A stretch of 64,000 nt of DNA from Caldimonas mangrovi (GCF_023721835.1 NZ_JAMKFE010000005.1:310001-374000); one strand, 5' to 3'; positions 1 to 8,770 are shown, counted from the first letter of the stretch. Numbers and translations are program-made. Notes: a model not told the origin generated them from the letters alone.

Positions 1-1
1 G

Positions 2-1507
2 GCGCTGTCGGCCGTCGAATTGCGCGAGCGCATACGGCGGCGCGAAATTTCGCCCGTCGAACTGCTGAACGACTGCATTGCACGCATCGAGGCGCTCAAC
101 CCCGGCGTCAACGCCGTGTGCGCGACGGACTTCGCACGTGCGATGGCGCGTGCGCGCGAGGCCGAGGCGCACCTGCTGCGCGGCGGTCCCTTGCCGCTGC
201 TGCACGGCCTGCCGCTCGGCGTGAAGGACCTCCAGGACACGGAAGGACTACTTACCACCTGCGGCAACGTGCGCCTGCGGGGCAACGTGCCGAGCGCTGA
301 CACGGCGCTCGTGGCACGGCTGCGCGCGGCGGGCGCGATCGTCGCGGCAAAGACCAACGTGCCGGACATGGGTGCAGGCGCCAACACGCGCAATCCGGTC
401 TGGGGCGCCACCGGCAACCCGTTCGACCCCCGCCTCAACGCCGGCGGTTCCTCCGGCGGCTCGGCTGCGGCACTGGCCTGCGACATGCTGCCGCTGGCGA
501 CTGGCTCCGACACGGGGGGCTCGCTGCGCATCCCGGCCGCGCTTTGTGGCGTGGTCGGCCTGCGTCCTTCTCCGGGGTTGGTGCCCAACGACCACCGGCC
601 GCTCGGCTGGTCGTCCATCTCGGTGCTGGGCCCGATGGCGCGCGACGTGGCCGATACGGCGCTCATGATGGCTGCGAGCGTCGGCGATCACCCGCTCGAC
701 CCACTGGGACAGCGGGCCGAGGGCGCCGAGTTCTGGCCGCTGCGCGAGGTCGACCTGGCCGGCCTGCGTCTGGGCTACACCGAAGACTTCGGCGTCTGCG
801 CCGTAGACGCCGGCATCCGCCGCACCTTCCGCGACCGCCTCGCGGCCGTGGCGCGCCAGGTCGCCTCCTGCGAGGAGGTCACGTTGCCGCTGCAGCACGC
901 TCACCGAGCCTTCGACGTCGCGCGCGCAGAGAGTTTCGTCGCGGCGTTTGCCGAGCGGTACCGCACCGAGCCCGAAGCGCTCGCCCCCAACGTGCGTGCC
1001 AACATGGAGATCGCAGCCTCGGTGACGCTGGCGGACCGGGCGTGGGCACACCTCGAGCAGACCCGGATCGCACGTGCATTCCAGCGGGCTTTCGAGCGCT
1101 TCGACCTCATCGTGGCACCGGTCACGCCGCTGTCGCCATTCCCGTGGACGCAGCTCTACGCCGAACAGGTCGACGGCCGTGCCATGTCTAACTACTACGA
1201 ATGGCTGTCGCTCACCTATGTGGTCACGCTGGCGACTGTGCCGGCGCTGTCGCTGCCCTGCGGGGTGGACGAGCAGGGCATGCCGTTCGGCTTGCAGCTC
1301 ATCGCGCCCTTGCGGGGCGATGCGCGCCTGCTCTCGATAGCCGCGGCCATCGAGCGGGCATTCGCAGGCGAGGCCCGGCTCGCCCGGCCGCGGCCTGACA
1401 CAACCCGGCTGCGCGAGGCGCGGCCGGAGTTGCGCAGTATCGTCACCCATCCGCCGGCCCCGGCCGCGGAAGGCGGCGCCGCGGCCGGGCATCTGGGCGC
1501 GGTCTAG
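2..1507 (+). CDS. Amidase signature family hydrolase (5' end cut by window edge)
   Basis: Amidase-signature enzyme that hydrolyses an amide bond; the substrate is not predictable. The reading frame is open to the window's first bases, and residues before the first possible start (TTG at 20) already match the family's N-terminal helix, so the true start lies upstream. Counting from that TTG, the Ser-cisSer-Lys triad is visible: Lys69 in LGVKDL, cis-Ser around 144 in GGSSGGS, and nucleophile Ser168 in TGSDTGGS. About 500 residues is normal for the family. The next gene, a DadA-like oxidoreductase, follows on the same strand after about 60 bp and could be co-transcribed. GatA is unlikely because no gatB or gatC lies alongside. 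Confidence 0.9.
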   Translation, partial: ALSAVELRERIRRREISPVELLNDCIARIEALNPGVNAVCATDFARAMARAREAEAHLLRGGPLPLLHGLPLGVKDLQDTEGLLTTCGNVRLRGNVPSADTALVARLRAAGAIVAAKTNVPDMGAGANTRNPVWGATGNPFDPRLNAGGSSGGSAAALACDMLPLATGSDTGGSLRIPAALCGVVGLRPSPGLVPNDHRPLGWSSISVLGPMARDVADTALMMAASVGDHPLDPLGQRAEGAEFWPLREVDLAGLRLGYTEDFGVCAVDAGIRRTFRDRLAAVARQVASCEEVTLPLQHAHRAFDVARAESFVAAFAERYRTEPEALAPNVRANMEIAASVTLADRAWAHLEQTRIARAFQRAFERFDLIVAPVTPLSPFPWTQLYAEQVDGRAMSNYYEWLSLTYVVTLATVPALSLPCGVDEQGMPFGLQLIAPLRGDARLLSIAAAIERAFAGEARLARPRPDTTRLREARPELRSIVTHPPAPAAEGGAAAGHLGAV

Positions 1508-1566
1508 GGGCGGTCAACACCAATGAGGGGGCCGATGCATAGCCGTTCAGGGCCCGGAGGGGCGCG

Positions 1567-2802
1567 ATGAGTACCCATGTCCTGGTTCTCGGTGCCGGCA
1601 TGGTCGGCGTCAGCACGGCGCTTGCGCTTCAGCAGCGGGGCCATCATGTCACGCTCGTGGATCGCAACGCGAGGTGCCTGGAAACCTCGTACGGCAACGC
1701 CGGCATCATCCAGCGCGAGGCGGTGAGGCCGTACGGCTTTCCACGGGAGTGGCGTGCCATTCTCAGAGTCGCGTCAGGACGCGGCAACGAAGCGCACTAC
1801 CACCTTGGCGGCCTGCCGGGCATCGCGTTGCGCCTGGCGAGGTACTGGGCCCATTCCGCCCCGGCGGCCTATGCGCCGATCGCTGAAGCCTACGAGCGGC
1901 TGATCGCGCACTGTCTGACCGAGCACGCCAGGTGGATGGACGAGTGCGGCGCACAGGATCTCGTGAGCAGGAACGGGTGGCTGCAGAGCTACCGAACACC
2001 GGCAGTGTGGCACGCCGCCGCGGCCGAAGCCCTCCGGGTGGCGGACCGGGCAGGGTTGGATTGCGCCGTGCTGGACGGGGCGGCGCTCGCGGCGGCCCAG
2101 CCCGCCTTGCAGGCACCGATGGCCGGCGCCATTCATTGGAAAGACGCCTGGTCGGTGAGCGAACCCGCGGAACTGGTCGAACGCTACGCAGCGCTGTTCG
2201 TCAAGAAGGGCGGTGTTGTCCTGGTCGGCGACGCTCGGACCCTGCGCCAGCAGGGCCGCGGGTGGGCCGTGGATACCGCCAGCGGCAGCGTCGACGCCGA
2301 GCACGCGGTGCTGGCACTCGGCCCGTGGTCGGACCAGGCCACGCGGGCGCTCGGCTACAAGTTGCCCTTGTTCGTCAAGCGCGGCTATCACCGGCACTAC
2401 CGTCGGGGAGCGACGCTTGCCTTGCCGATGCTCGACATGGAACAGGGCGTGATGCTGGCTCCGATGAAGCGGGGCATCCGCATCACGACCGGCGCCGAGT
2501 TCGCGCCGCTGGACGCGCCCTCGACCCCCGTCCAACTGCACAGGGCCGAGCAGTCCACGCGCAGCCTGCTCGACCTGGGTGAACCTGTGGAGGCGCAGCC
2601 GTGGCGGGGAGCACGGCCCTGCACGGTCGACATGAAACCCGTCATCGGGGCCGCTGCGCGCCATCGTGGTCTCTGGTTCAACTTCGGCCATGCGCACCAG
2701 GGCTTTACCCTCGGGCCGGTCTGTGGCAGGCTGCTTGCAGAGCTGATGAGCGGCGAGACACCGATCGTCGATCCGGAACCCTATTCGCCGGCCCGCTTCT
2801 GA
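1567..2802 (+). CDS. FAD-dependent D-amino-acid dehydrogenase/oxidase-like protein (DadA/DAO family)
   Basis: Predicted FAD-dependent amine or amino-acid oxidoreductase of 411 aa. The N-terminus carries the dinucleotide-binding GxGxxG motif (VLGAGMVGVSTALAL). The C-terminus has the DAO-family pattern ending in FNFGHAHQGFTLGP, which holds the flavin. The ATG follows a good Shine-Dalgarno (GGAGGGG at about 1557). Substrate is unknown: DadA, hydroxyproline or glycine/sarcosine-oxidase relatives share this architecture. Its 3' end overlaps the convergent LysR gene by 22 bp. The amidase upstream could release an amino acid or amine for it, but that link is only inferred from position. Confidence 0.85.
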   Translation: MSTHVLVLGAGMVGVSTALALQQRGHHVTLVDRNARCLETSYGNAGIIQREAVRPYGFPREWRAILRVASGRGNEAHYHLGGLPGIALRLARYWAHSAPAAYAPIAEAYERLIAHCLTEHARWMDECGAQDLVSRNGWLQSYRTPAVWHAAAAEALRVADRAGLDCAVLDGAALAAAQPALQAPMAGAIHWKDAWSVSEPAELVERYAALFVKKGGVVLVGDARTLRQQGRGWAVDTASGSVDAEHAVLALGPWSDQATRALGYKLPLFVKRGYHRHYRRGATLALPMLDMEQGVMLAPMKRGIRITTGAEFAPLDAPSTPVQLHRAEQSTRSLLDLGEPVEAQPWRGARPCTVDMKPVIGAAARHRGLWFNFGHAHQGFTLGPVCGRLLAELMSGETPIVDPEPYSPARF

Positions 2803-3722
2803 CGGGCGCTCGTGCGGGTGGTGTCGGCGAACAGCTCGAACACCAGGTCGCGCAACCACCGATTCACCGGCGAGCGGTGGTACTTGGCGTGCCAGAACAT
2901 GTTGATCGACACGTCCGGCAGCTTCGCCGGGTGCGGAACCTTCACCAGGTCGAACGGCTCCAGCAGTCGGGTGGCCAGGCGGTCAGGCACCGTTGCGATC
3001 ATGTCGGATCCCTGCAGGATGTGTCCCACGCTGACGTAGTGCGGGACGGTCAGCCGAACGTTGCGCGCAACGCCGCCGCGTTTCATCAACTCGTCGACCT
3101 TGCCGTGCCCGGTGCCGGCGGCGACGACCATCAGGTGCTCGGCTGCGGAAAACTCCGCCAGGGAGATGCGACGCTTGGCGAGACGATGGCCACGGCGCAT
3201 CACGCAGACATAGGGCTGCGCGAAAAGCCGGCGCTGAAAGAAGCCGGCTTTTAGCTGGGGCAGCAGGCCGACGGCCAGATCCACCTTGCCGGACTCCAGC
3301 TCGTCGCGCAGGTTGACCGCGGTGTTGCGCACCGTGCTCAGCGTGACGCCCGGGGCTTCGTGGCGCAGGCGTTCGATCAGCGTCGGCAGGAAATAGATCT
3401 CGCCGACATCGGTCATTCCGATCGTGAAGGAGCGCTCCGCGGTGGTCGGGTCGAAGTTCGTCCTCAGATTGATCCCGCTCTGGATCATGGCCAGGGCATA
3501 GCCGACCGATCCGGCGAGCTGGTCTGCAAAGGGCGTCGGCTCCATGCCCCTGGGCGTACGCAAGAACAGCTCGTCTGCGAACTGCTTGCGCAGCTTGGCC
3601 AGCGAGTTGCTGACAGCAGGCTGCGAGACGCCGAGTTTCTCGGCCACTCTGGACACGCTGCGTTCAGCGAGCAGGTGGTTGAAGACCACCAGCAGGTTCA
3701 GGTCCAGTTCGTGCAGCTCCAT
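2781..3722 (-). CDS. nagR: LysR-type regulator, NahR/NagR/DntR subfamily
   Basis: 313-aa LysR-type transcriptional regulator. The N-terminal winged HTH begins MELHELDLNLLVVFN and includes SVSRVAEKLGVSQPAVSNSL, a signature close to NahR/NagR/DntR, which respond to salicylate or related aromatics. I chose the ATG at 3722 because a strong ribosome site (GGGGAGG) precedes it and family members start at this point; longer upstream starts lack both. It is divergent from the salicylate/gentisate operon, with two inverted repeats in the shared 94-bp gap. It probably activates that operon in response to salicylate (inference from family and position). The symbol is by analogy with Ralstonia U2 nagR. 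Confidence 0.87.
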   Translation of the reverse strand: MELHELDLNLLVVFNHLLAERSVSRVAEKLGVSQPAVSNSLAKLRKQFADELFLRTPRGMEPTPFADQLAGSVGYALAMIQSGINLRTNFDPTTAERSFTIGMTDVGEIYFLPTLIERLRHEAPGVTLSTVRNTAVNLRDELESGKVDLAVGLLPQLKAGFFQRRLFAQPYVCVMRRGHRLAKRRISLAEFSAAEHLMVVAAGTGHGKVDELMKRGGVARNVRLTVPHYVSVGHILQGSDMIATVPDRLATRLLEPFDLVKVPHPAKLPDVSINMFWHAKYHRSPVNRWLRDLVFELFADTTRTSARQKRAGE

Positions 3723-3743
3723 GATCTCGTGCCTCCCCTCGAC

Positions 3744-3770
3744 ATCACCACCAGTGATATGAACTATATC
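3744..3770. promoter_or_regulatory. Candidate LysR operator pair between nagR and the nag-like operon
   Basis: Two adjacent inverted repeats sit in the divergent promoter gap. The first is ATCAC-CACCA-GTGAT at 3744-3758, which fits the LysR T-N11-A rule. The second is GATAT-GAACT-ATATC at 3756-3770 and overlaps it by three bases. NahR-type regulators bind such sites near -65 with a second site nearer the promoter. Function is inferred from symmetry and location only. Confidence 0.6.
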
Positions 3771-3816
3771 GGGAATCGTGTTGGCTGATTCCGGTGCTGA
3801 CCGGATCATCGGGCCC

Positions 3817-4797
3817 ATGGAACTCCTGATCCAACCGCTGCGCAGGTCGATCGACGTCGAGCCCGGGAGCAACCTGCTCGATGTGTTGCGCCGCGCGCAG
3901 ATCCCGGTGTCCTACAGCTGCATGGCCGGCCGCTGCGGCACCTGCCGCTGTCGCCTCGTCGAAGGGGAAGTGATCGACCCGGGCCGCGCCCGCCCGCTGG
4001 ACGACGGGGACTCCTACGTGTTGGCCTGCCAGACGTTTGTCACGCAGCCATGCACGGTCGAGATCCCGGAACCCGACGAGGTCGTCGTGCACCCGGCGTG
4101 CATCGTGAAGGCCACTGTGGAGACGGTGGAGACCTTGACGCGCGACGTCAAGCGCGTGGTGCTCAGGCCGGCGAAACCCATCGGCTACTCGCCAGGGCAG
4201 TACGTGCAGCTGCAGTTCACGCCCGAACACGCGCGCCCGTACTCGATGGCCGGCCTGGCGGGCGACGGCACGCTCGAGTTTCACGTCCGCAAGGTGCCGG
4301 GCGGTCGCGTGTCGTCCTACATCGCCACCGAATTGAAGCCGGGCGATCGGGTCCGGGTCAGCGGCCCCCTCGGTACCGCCTATCTGCGCCGCAAGCACGA
4401 CGGTCCGATGCTCTGCGTGGCGGGGGGCACGGGCCTGGCGCCGGTGCTATCGATCCTGCGTGCCGTGGTGGCCGAAGGCCTGCGCAATCCCGTCCACCTG
4501 TACATCGGCGTGCGCACGCCCGCCGACGTTTACGGAATGGGCTGGCTGCGCGACCTGCAGCTTCAGCACCCGGCGTTGAGCCTGCAAGTCGTCGTGGCCT
4601 CGGCCGATGGTTCAAGCGGGCTGCGCCGCGGCCTGGTCACAGACGCCATCGAGCAGGACATCGCCAGCCTTGCGGGCTGGCATGCCTACCTGTGCGGATC
4701 GCCACCCATGGTCGAGGCGGCGACCGTGCTGGCCCGGAAAAAAGGGGTGGAGCCGGCTCACATCCACGCTGACGCGTTCTACGCGCAACCCGCCTGA
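3817..4797 (+). CDS. nagAa: Ferredoxin--NAD(P)+ reductase of an aromatic oxygenase (NagAa type)
   Basis: 326-aa flavoprotein passing electrons from NAD(P)H through FAD and a plant-type [2Fe-2S] cluster to the Rieske ferredoxin encoded later in the operon. N-terminal cluster ligands are Cys35, Cys40 and Cys43 (YSCMAGRCGTCRC) and Cys71 (LACQ). The FAD motif RPYSMAG and the nucleotide loop GGTGLAPVLSIL follow, in the NagAa order. The start at 3817 (MELLIQPL) matches the family; an upstream in-frame start at 3778 would add 13 unsupported residues inside the promoter gap. First gene of the operon; the next begins 12 bp downstream. Confidence 0.92.
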   Translation: MELLIQPLRRSIDVEPGSNLLDVLRRAQIPVSYSCMAGRCGTCRCRLVEGEVIDPGRARPLDDGDSYVLACQTFVTQPCTVEIPEPDEVVVHPACIVKATVETVETLTRDVKRVVLRPAKPIGYSPGQYVQLQFTPEHARPYSMAGLAGDGTLEFHVRKVPGGRVSSYIATELKPGDRVRVSGPLGTAYLRRKHDGPMLCVAGGTGLAPVLSILRAVVAEGLRNPVHLYIGVRTPADVYGMGWLRDLQLQHPALSLQVVVASADGSSGLRRGLVTDAIEQDIASLAGWHAYLCGSPPMVEAATVLARKKGVEPAHIHADAFYAQPA

Positions 4798-4809
4798 AAG
4801 GAGCATGTT

Positions 4810-5853
4810 TTGCACTCTGCCCCACACCGTGCCGCCGACGGCGACCGCGCTGCCTACTACGACCGCATCGGGGTGCACCACATGGCCCCGCTGTGGGAAG
4901 TGCTGTCGGCGCTGGTGCCACCGCAGCCACGCTCGCCGGCCGTGGCGGCGCTATGGCGCTACGCCGAGTTGCGCAGGCACGTGCTGGAAGCCGGCCGACT
5001 CCTGACCGCCGAAGAGGCCGAGCGGCGCGTGTTGATCCTGGAGAACCCGGGCCTTCGAGGGCAGTCATGCGTCACCCGGAGCCTCTACGCCGGGTTGCAA
5101 CTGATCCTCCCCGGCGAAGTGGCGCCGGCCCACCGACACACGCAGTCGGCGCTGCGCCTGGTGCTCGATGGAGAGGGCGCGTACACGGCCGTGGACGGCG
5201 AGCGGACCACCATGCACCGAGGCGACTTCATCGTCACACCGGCCTGGACCTGGCACGATCACGGCAACCCCGGCGACCAGCCCGTGGTGTGGCTCGACGG
5301 GCTGGACATTCCGATGGTGCGATTCTTCGATGCAGGCTTCGCCGAGAAGAACGCTCAGTCGGCGCCGCCGCCTTCGCGACCCGAGGGCGATGCGCTCGCG
5401 CGCTATGGCGCCAACATGGTGCCGATCGACTACGCGCCGAAGCCGACCGAGGCCACGCGTGTGTTCGTCTATCCGTTCGAGCGTACCCGCGCCTCGCTCA
5501 AGGCGATCTCCGGCGGCGTGCCGGATCCCCACCATGGCTTCAAGCTTCGCTACGTGAACCCGGCGACCGGCGCCTCGCCGATGCCGACGATCGGTGCCTG
5601 CGCGCAATGGTTGCCGGCCGGCTTCGAGACCAGGCCGCTGCGGTCGACCGACGGCACGGTGCACGTGTGCCTGCAAGGCCACGGCGAAGTGAAGGTGGGC
5701 GAGCAGAGCTGGCGGTTGCAGGAGAACGACGTTTTCGTGGTGCCTTCGTGGCACGACCTGCAGCTGCGTGCCGATGGCGACAGTCTGCTGTTCAGCTTCT
5801 CCGACCGCCCGGCGCAACAGGCGCTCGGCCTGTGGCGCGAACAGCGCCTTTGA
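4810..5853 (+). CDS. nagI: Gentisate 1,2-dioxygenase
   Basis: 347-aa bicupin Fe(II) ring-cleavage dioxygenase converting gentisate plus O2 to maleylpyruvate. Iron ligands are visible in the first cupin: His108 and His110 in PAHRHTQSALR, and a His around 149 in TPAWTWHDHGNP, a segment typical of gentisate dioxygenases. A second cupin repeat spans about residues 240-340. It starts at TTG 4810; the Shine-Dalgarno GGAG at 4800-4803 fits this spacing, and the ATG at 4805 is in another frame. It lies between the reductase and the fumarylpyruvate hydrolase, so lower-pathway genes are mixed into the hydroxylase operon. Confidence 0.92.
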   Translation: MHSAPHRAADGDRAAYYDRIGVHHMAPLWEVLSALVPPQPRSPAVAALWRYAELRRHVLEAGRLLTAEEAERRVLILENPGLRGQSCVTRSLYAGLQLILPGEVAPAHRHTQSALRLVLDGEGAYTAVDGERTTMHRGDFIVTPAWTWHDHGNPGDQPVVWLDGLDIPMVRFFDAGFAEKNAQSAPPPSRPEGDALARYGANMVPIDYAPKPTEATRVFVYPFERTRASLKAISGGVPDPHHGFKLRYVNPATGASPMPTIGACAQWLPAGFETRPLRSTDGTVHVCLQGHGEVKVGEQSWRLQENDVFVVPSWHDLQLRADGDSLLFSFSDRPAQQALGLWREQRL

Positions 5854-5878
5854 GGCCCATGCAGGAAAGACCGCCATC

Positions 5879-6574
5879 ATGAATCTCTGTGTCCCCGCTC
5901 CCGCACTGTCCGCGCTTTCGGTCGCCGGGCGGGATCAACGCTTTCCCGTGAATCGCATTTACTGCGTGGGCCGCAACTACGCGGCACATGCGCGCGAGAT
6001 GGGGATCGACCCTGAGCGCGAACCGCCATTCTTCTTCATGAAGCCTGCCACCGCCGTGGTCGATGCGGCACGCCCGGTGAGCGTGCCGTATCCGCCAAGA
6101 ACGAATGACTTCCACCACGAGGTCGAACTCGTCGTCGCCATCGGCCAGGGCGGGCGCAACATTCCGGTCGGGCGGGCATTGGCGCACGTGTACGGCTATG
6201 CCGTCGGCCTGGACATGACACGCCGCGACCTTCAGCTCGAAGCCCGCGACAAGGGCCGTCCCTGGGAGTTCGGCAAGTCGTTTGCGCAGTCCGCGCCGAT
6301 CGGCGCGGTGCATCGGGTGCAGGACGTCGGCCATCCGACAGCGGCGGCCATCACGCTGCGGGTCAATGGTCGGATGCGCCAGTCCTCCGATATCGCCCAG
6401 CTGATCTGGTCGGTGGCCGAGGCCATTGCGGTCCTCTCCGAGTACGACGGGCTCGAGCCGGGCGATCTGATCATGACCGGCACGCCCGAGGGCGTGGGCG
6501 CCGTGGTGCCCGGCGACGTGATGCACGGCGCGATCGCCGGGCTCGGCGAGATCGAGGTGAGGCTCGAAGGCTGA
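5879..6574 (+). CDS. nagK: Fumarylpyruvate hydrolase (FAH family)
   Basis: 231-aa fumarylacetoacetate-hydrolase-fold enzyme expected to split fumarylpyruvate into fumarate and pyruvate, the last gentisate-pathway step. Metal ligands appear as Glu81 and Glu83 in HHEVELV and Asp112 in VGLDMTRRD; the family motif TGTPEGVG is near the C-terminus. The ATG at 5879 is preceded by AGGAAAG and starts just after nagI ends. No maleylpyruvate isomerase (NagL) gene is in the operon, so either one is elsewhere or this enzyme also cleaves maleylpyruvate directly. Confidence 0.88.
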   Translation: MNLCVPAPALSALSVAGRDQRFPVNRIYCVGRNYAAHAREMGIDPEREPPFFFMKPATAVVDAARPVSVPYPPRTNDFHHEVELVVAIGQGGRNIPVGRALAHVYGYAVGLDMTRRDLQLEARDKGRPWEFGKSFAQSAPIGAVHRVQDVGHPTAAAITLRVNGRMRQSSDIAQLIWSVAEAIAVLSEYDGLEPGDLIMTGTPEGVGAVVPGDVMHGAIAGLGEIEVRLEG

Positions 6575-6597
6575 GCTCGGCCCGAATCCCGATGATC

Positions 6598-6604
6598 AAG
6601 GAGG
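6598..6604 (+). promoter_or_regulatory. Shine-Dalgarno that decides the nagG start
   Basis: A perfect AAGGAGG lies five bases before the TTG at 6610. An ATG at 6592 is in the same frame, but using it would place this ribosome site inside the coding sequence (codons for Lys-Glu-Ala). The TTG is therefore the more likely initiation codon. Confidence 0.7.
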
Positions 6605-6609
6605 CAAGC

Positions 6610-7869
6610 TTGGACCATACGTCGAACGTCTTTCCGACCGAACCGCGCTGGGAAAACGAGGGGACCCATCGCATCCCGTTCCTCAGCTACACGAGCGATG
6701 CGCTGTACCGTCGCGAACTGGAGCGCTTTTTCTACAAGGGCCACTGGTGCTACGTGGGGCTGGAGGCCGAGGTGCCGAACCCGGGGGATTTCAAGCGCAC
6801 GGCGATCGGTGAGCGCTCGGTCCTGATGGTGCGCGACGCCGATGGCGGCATCAATGTGGTCGAAAACGTCTGCGCACACCGTGGCATGCGCTTCTGCCGG
6901 GAACGGCACGGCAACCGCAAGGAGTTCGTCTGTCCCTATCACCAGTGGAGCTACACGCTCCAAGGCGACCTGCAGGGCGTGCCGTTCCGACGCGGAGTGA
7001 AGCAGGACGGTCAGGTACAGGGCGGCATGCCCGCCGACTTCAAGCCCGGCGAGCACGGCCTCACCAAGCTGAAGGTGGCTGCGCGCGGCGGTGTGGTCTT
7101 CGCGTCGTTCGACGCGGACGTGGAGCCGTTTGAAGACTACCTGGGCCCGACCATCCTGGGGTACTTCGACCGCCTCTTCGGCGGGCGCAAGTTGAAGATC
7201 CTGGGCTACAACCGGCAGCGCATTCCGGGCAACTGGAAGCTGATGCAGGAAAACATCAAGGACCCGTACCACCCGGGCCTGCTGCACACCTGGTTCGTCA
7301 CCTTCGGGCTCTGGCGTGCGGACAACAAGTCGCAACTTCGCATGGACGACAAGCACCGACATGCCGCGATGGTGTCCACGCGAGGCACCGGCGGCAGGGC
7401 CGAACAGGTCACCCAGGTGTCGAGCTTCAAGGAAAGCATGCAGCTCAACGATGCCAGCTTTCTCGACATCGTTGCCGAGCCCTGGTGGGACGGGCCGACC
7501 GCGGTGATGACGACCATCTTTCCCAGCGTGATCCTGCAGCAGCAGGTCAACAGCGTCTCGACGCGCCACATCCAGCCGAACGGGCGCGGCAGCTTCGATT
7601 TCGTCTGGACACATTTCGGCTTCGACGACGACGACGAGGCGATGACCCGACGCCGCCTGTGCCAGGCCAATCTGTTCGGGCCCGCCGGCTTCGTCTCGGC
7701 CGACGACGGCGAGGTGATCGAGTTTTCCCAGCAAGCATTCGAGTCCAAACCCTTTCACCGAGCCCTGGCGGAGCTGGGGGGGCACGAGGTCGAGAACGCC
7801 GACCACATGATCACGGAAACCCTGATACGAGGCATGTACCGCTATTGGCGTGCCGTGATGGAGGCTTGA
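6610..7869 (+). CDS. nagG: Salicylate 5-hydroxylase, large (Rieske oxygenase alpha) subunit
   Basis: About 419-aa catalytic subunit of a three-component oxygenase turning salicylate into gentisate. The Rieske site is visible (CAHRGMRFC then CPYHQWSY), followed by the mononuclear iron motif ENIKDPYHPGLLHTW. Stretches such as PNPGDFKRTAIGERS and TTIFPSVILQQQVNSVSTR match NagG closely, from memory of the family. I prefer TTG 6610 over ATG 6592 because of the Shine-Dalgarno position. It ends 3 bp before its small subunit, so the two are almost certainly co-translated. Related 5-hydroxylases act on other hydroxybenzoates; salicylate is the best guess because gentisate dioxygenase is in the operon. 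Confidence 0.93.
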   Translation: MDHTSNVFPTEPRWENEGTHRIPFLSYTSDALYRRELERFFYKGHWCYVGLEAEVPNPGDFKRTAIGERSVLMVRDADGGINVVENVCAHRGMRFCRERHGNRKEFVCPYHQWSYTLQGDLQGVPFRRGVKQDGQVQGGMPADFKPGEHGLTKLKVAARGGVVFASFDADVEPFEDYLGPTILGYFDRLFGGRKLKILGYNRQRIPGNWKLMQENIKDPYHPGLLHTWFVTFGLWRADNKSQLRMDDKHRHAAMVSTRGTGGRAEQVTQVSSFKESMQLNDASFLDIVAEPWWDGPTAVMTTIFPSVILQQQVNSVSTRHIQPNGRGSFDFVWTHFGFDDDDEAMTRRRLCQANLFGPAGFVSADDGEVIEFSQQAFESKPFHRALAELGGHEVENADHMITETLIRGMYRYWRAVMEA

Positions 7870-7872
7870 GCG

Positions 7873-8355
7873 ATGCTTGCGAACCTGGACTTCAAGGACT
7901 GGCTGGCGCTCAATCAGCTCTATGCCGACTACGCCAGCGCGGTCGACTCCGGTCAGTGGGATCTCTGGCCGGAGTTCTTCACCGACCGATGCGTCTACCG
8001 GCTGCAGCCGCGCGAGAACCACGAGCGCGGCTTTCCGCTGGCAACGCTGTCTTTCACGAGCAAGGGCATGCTGAAGGATCGCGTCTACGGCATCAAGGAA
8101 ACCTTGTTCCACGACCCGTACTACCAGCGTCACGTCGTCGGGGCGCCGGTCGTCCGCGACATCGGGCCGGACGGCATGCGCTGCGAAGCCAACTACGCCG
8201 TTTTCCGCACGAAGCTGTCTGAGGCGACGACCGTCTTCAACGTCGGTCGCTACATCGACACGGTGGTCGGCACGCCGGGCGGCCTGAAGTTCGCGTCGCG
8301 GGAATGCATCTACGACAGCGAAATGATTCCGAATTCCATCATTTACCCGATCTGA
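7873..8355 (+). CDS. nagH: Salicylate 5-hydroxylase, small (beta) subunit
   Basis: 160-aa ring-hydroxylating dioxygenase beta subunit with the SnoaL/NTF2-like fold (LNQLYADYASAVDSGQWDLWPEFF near the start). It has a structural role in the oxygenase hexamer and no metal motif. It begins 3 bp after nagG stops and ends 7 bp before the ferredoxin gene, in the nagG-nagH-nagAb order. Confidence 0.92.
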   Translation: MLANLDFKDWLALNQLYADYASAVDSGQWDLWPEFFTDRCVYRLQPRENHERGFPLATLSFTSKGMLKDRVYGIKETLFHDPYYQRHVVGAPVVRDIGPDGMRCEANYAVFRTKLSEATTVFNVGRYIDTVVGTPGGLKFASRECIYDSEMIPNSIIYPI

Positions 8356-8362
8356 GGCCGCG

Positions 8363-8680
8363 ATGAACGACGGAAACTGGGTCGATGTGCTGCCTGCCGA
8401 CCAACTCCCGGAGGACGACGTGATCGGTGTGGTCGCCGCCGGTCGCGATGTCGCGCTGTATGCGGTGGGCGACGAAATCTATGCGACGGACAACACGTGC
8501 ACACACGGCCAGGCGCGGCTGTGCGACGGTTTCCTTGAGGGTTACGAGATCGAATGCCCGTTGCACCAGGGCAAGTTCGACGTGCGCAACGGCAACCCCC
8601 TGTGCCAGCCGGTCACGGACGCATTGCGCAGCTACCCGGTGCGCGTCGAGGGGGGGCGCGTTTACCTGCAGCTCGACTGA
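8363..8680 (+). CDS. nagAb: Rieske [2Fe-2S] ferredoxin of the salicylate hydroxylase
   Basis: 105-aa soluble Rieske ferredoxin shuttling electrons from the NagAa reductase to the NagGH oxygenase. The cluster-binding pair CTHGQARL and CPLHQGKFD is intact and correctly spaced. Last gene of the operon. In naphthalene degraders the next genes encode the naphthalene dioxygenase subunits; these are absent, so the operon begins at salicylate. Confidence 0.93.
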   Translation: MNDGNWVDVLPADQLPEDDVIGVVAAGRDVALYAVGDEIYATDNTCTHGQARLCDGFLEGYEIECPLHQGKFDVRNGNPLCQPVTDALRSYPVRVEGGRVYLQLD

Positions 8681-8770
8681 GCGAATGCGCCAGATCAGGC
8701 AGAGCGGCCCTGCTGGTCGACGCACAGGGCAGTGCGTGGCTGCGTCAGGCGTTTCGCGTCGGGCCCCGGG

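Noticed and set aside
1774-2859. Long minus-strand frames opposite the DadA-like gene and similar long frames opposite other genes (for example 31502-33835 and 51667-53922)
   Set aside because: High-GC genomes give long antisense frames opposite real genes; these are low in aliphatic content, rich in Arg/His/Gln and match no family.
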